6,408 nt of DNA, from assembly GCA_009726075.1 (NCBI GenBank), contig WLND01000108.1, positions 1 through 6,408 on the forward strand. The letters run 5' to 3'. The position numbers and the translations under genes are program-made. The DNA comes from Actinomycetota bacterium (GTDB lineage Bacteria; Actinomycetota; Actinomycetes; S36-B12). Below are positions 4,845-6,408 of this stretch, in pieces (the stretch's first letter is position 1; each line of letters starts with the position of its first letter). The notes under the pieces were generated by a model. It was not told where the DNA came from. It was given only the letters and a program-made list of their open reading frames with translations, and searched no databases.

Positions 4845-5692
4845 CGGCGCGACTCGTGTTGTCGCACGATGAGCTTCGCGCGGCCAAGCCTGACGGCGCT
4901 CGTTCGGCCGTGGTCATGACCATGGGGGCACTGCACGAGGGGCATGCCCAGCTCATCCGCGAAGCCCGCGCGGCGGTTGGTGCGCAGGGCTGCGTGATGG
5001 TCACCGATTTCGTCAACCCGACACAGTTCGGGGCGGGCGAGGATTTCGATCGCTACCCGCGGACCCTCGAGGCGGACGTTGTCGTATGCACCGATGCTGG
5101 TGCTGACCTCGTTTATGCGCCGGGGGTAGGCGAGGTCTACGGCACTGCGGCGCCGGCCACGGCGATCACCGTCGACCCCGGACCCCTTGGCGACCTGCTC
5201 GAGGGTGCCGCGCGCCCGGGCCATTTTCGGGGCATGCTCACGGTTGTGGCCAAGTTGATGCACCTCACGGCACCCGATGTGGCGCTGTTCGGCGAGAAGG
5301 ACTACCAGCAACTCGTCCTCATAACGGAGATGGTGAAGCAGTTGAATTTCCCGACAATCGTGCTCCCAGTCGAAACCGTCCGCGAGCCCGATGGCCTCGC
5401 GATGAGCAGTCGCAACAGGTTCCTCACCAGCGATGAGCGCGCACTGGCCACCGAGGTGCCAAGGGCGTTGGCCGTGACGATCGAGGTGGCGCGCCACAGT
5501 GGCCACGAGGCTGCGATCGAGGCAGGGAGGGCCGTCCTCGCGGCATCGCCGGGCATCGACGTCGACTACCTCACGATCACCGGCACCGGGCTTGGTCCGG
5601 TCGAGGCGGGCGAGGCCCGGGCCTTGATCGCCGTGCGAGTCGGGGCCACCAGGCTCATCGACAACATGGCCTGCATCGTGGGCGCGGCGTGA
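4841..5692 (+). CDS. panC: Pantothenate synthetase (pantoate--beta-alanine ligase)
   Basis: A 283-residue enzyme, the same length as E. coli PanC. It joins pantoate and beta-alanine using ATP through a pantoyl-adenylate, the last step to pantothenate and so to CoA. TMGALHEGH (27-35) is the HIGH-like ATP-binding motif. FVNPTQFGAGEDFDRYPRTL (57-76) binds pantoate and ATP. FRGMLTVVAKL (129-139) and LFGEKDYQQL (149-158) are core family blocks, and REPDGLAMSSRN (181-192) ends in the KMSKS-like loop. The C-terminal domain (from about 195) is complete and ends in the usual VGATRLIDN segment. It is preceded by a strong ribosome binding site and overlaps the DUF2520 gene upstream and nadB downstream (GTGA). 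No ketopantoate hydroxymethyltransferase (panB), reductase (panE) or aspartate decarboxylase (panD) gene is identifiable in the window. Confidence 0.98.
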   Translation: MTARLVLSHDELRAAKPDGARSAVVMTMGALHEGHAQLIREARAAVGAQGCVMVTDFVNPTQFGAGEDFDRYPRTLEADVVVCTDAGADLVYAPGVGEVYGTAAPATAITVDPGPLGDLLEGAARPGHFRGMLTVVAKLMHLTAPDVALFGEKDYQQLVLITEMVKQLNFPTIVLPVETVREPDGLAMSSRNRFLTSDERALATEVPRALAVTIEVARHSGHEAAIEAGRAVLAASPGIDVDYLTITGTGLGPVEAGEARALIAVRVGATRLIDNMACIVGAA

Positions 5693-6408
5693 CCGCGGCG
5701 CCGGCCTTCGCGACGAGGCTCCTGGCCGATGAGCCGGGCTGGACGACGCGCGCGGATGTCATCGTCGTCGGCTCGGGAGTGGCGGGCCTGACGACAGCGC
5801 TGCACGCGCGAGCCGCGGGAAAGACGGTCCTGCTCGTCACGAAGGCGCAGGTGAACGAGGGGTCGACTCGCTGGGCCCAGGGGGGCATCGCTGCGGCCCT
5901 TGCCGAGGACGACTCGCCCGAGGAGCACCTGACCGACACGCTCGTGGCCGGGGTTGGGCTCTGCGACGACGAGGCCGTGCGCATTCTGGTCACTCAGGGC
6001 CCCGTCGCGCTCCGGCAGCTGATCGCCCTCGGCGCCAGGTTCGACACCGATGCCACGGGGGCCATCTCGCTGACCCGTGAGGGCGGCCATCACCATGATC
6101 GAATCGCCCACGCGGGGGGCGACGCGACCGGCGCCGAGGTCTCAAGGGCCCTGGTGGCAGCGGTCGCCCGCGACCATGGCATCGAACTCGTCGAGAACGC
6201 ACTCGTGCTCGACCTGCTCCTCGACAGCGCCGGAGCCGCCCAGGGCGTGACCCTGCACGTCATGGGCACCGGCCAGCGGGGTGGCGTCGGCGCCGCCCTT
6301 GCTCCGCAGGTGGTGCTCGCCACAGGTGGGTTCGGGCAGGTCTTCGGGCAGACGACCAACCCCTACGTCGCGACCGGCGATGGCGTGGCTCTTGCGATGC
6401 GGGCCGGT
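5689..6408 (+). CDS. nadB: L-aspartate oxidase, N-terminal part (3' truncated by window)
   Basis: The first 240 codons of NadB, whose full length is usually about 530-580. This FAD enzyme oxidises L-aspartate to iminoaspartate, the first step of de novo NAD synthesis, passing electrons to oxygen, fumarate or possibly quinone. VIVVGSGVAGLTTAL (24-38) is the FAD-binding GxGxxG. GSTRWAQGGIAAAL (58-71) is the signature that contacts FAD. LTREGGHHHDRIAHAGGDATG (128-148 as a block) is the NadB/succinate-dehydrogenase flavoprotein substrate-site region. ATGGFGQVF (211-219) and TTNPYVATGDGVALA (222-236) are the next conserved blocks. The GTG at 5689 overlaps the panC stop (GTGA). No strong Shine-Dalgarno is present, so coupling to panC is likely. 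The frame is uninterrupted to the window edge. NadA and NadC would be expected further on but are outside the window. Confidence 0.96.
   Translation, partial: MTAAPAFATRLLADEPGWTTRADVIVVGSGVAGLTTALHARAAGKTVLLVTKAQVNEGSTRWAQGGIAAALAEDDSPEEHLTDTLVAGVGLCDDEAVRILVTQGPVALRQLIALGARFDTDATGAISLTREGGHHHDRIAHAGGDATGAEVSRALVAAVARDHGIELVENALVLDLLLDSAGAAQGVTLHVMGTGQRGGVGAALAPQVVLATGGFGQVFGQTTNPYVATGDGVALAMRAG

Noticed and set aside
4637..5506. Minus-strand open frame of 289 codons opposite the DUF2520 gene and panC
   Set aside because: panC on the other strand is unmistakable, and the frame crosses a gene junction with no motif of its own.
1..6408. CRISPR array, tRNA/rRNA genes, transposase or integrase signs
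   Set aside because: None seen. Coding sequence is nearly continuous, the gene families are housekeeping types, and base composition looks even across the window.

Overview
The window is a gene-dense piece of a high-GC actinobacterial chromosome. The evidence is a strong G/C bias at third codon positions, frequent GTG starts, stop/start overlaps of four bases, apparently leaderless promoters with a TANNNT -10 box, and actinobacterial signature families (DUF3180, a Rossmann/DUF2520 protein in front of panC, a stand-alone NuoD paralogue). The gene order resembles, from memory, the folate / NuoD-2 / pantothenate / NAD block of Streptomyces and relatives. The genus cannot be told from the sequence. 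No RNA gene, mobile element or CRISPR array was seen, and no gap between genes is longer than about 35 bases.

Layout. Positions 1-1876 (+) hold the end of a folate operon: folP (3' end only), folB, folK, a DUF3180 membrane protein and a 96-residue uncharacterised protein. Each is joined to the next by a GTGA or ATGA overlap. Positions 1885-3919 (-) hold a convergent two-gene unit: a MidA/NDUFAF7-like SAM methyltransferase followed 19 bases later by a NuoD-like complex I subunit paralogue. Positions 3954-6408 (+) are transcribed divergently from that unit and hold a Rossmann/DUF2520 oxidoreductase-like gene, panC and the 5' part of nadB, again with four-base overlaps.

How the genes work together. 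folP-folB-folK cover the pterin steps of tetrahydrofolate synthesis. panC makes pantothenate for CoA, and nadB starts de novo NAD synthesis from aspartate, so the two + strand blocks are a cofactor-synthesis supercluster. The inserted - strand pair is the most interesting part. In mammals NDUFAF7 dimethylates an arginine in the GLLHR segment of NDUFS2, the NuoD homologue. Here a relative of that enzyme is encoded directly upstream of a NuoD paralogue that keeps the same GLLHR arginine (Arg58). The paralogue has lost two quinone-site features of normal NuoD: the ligand Tyr is Trp81, and the segment carrying the conserved Asp appears deleted. This points to a modified complex I subunit or assembly factor with its own methyltransferase. 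That reading is inference and needs an alignment and experiments.
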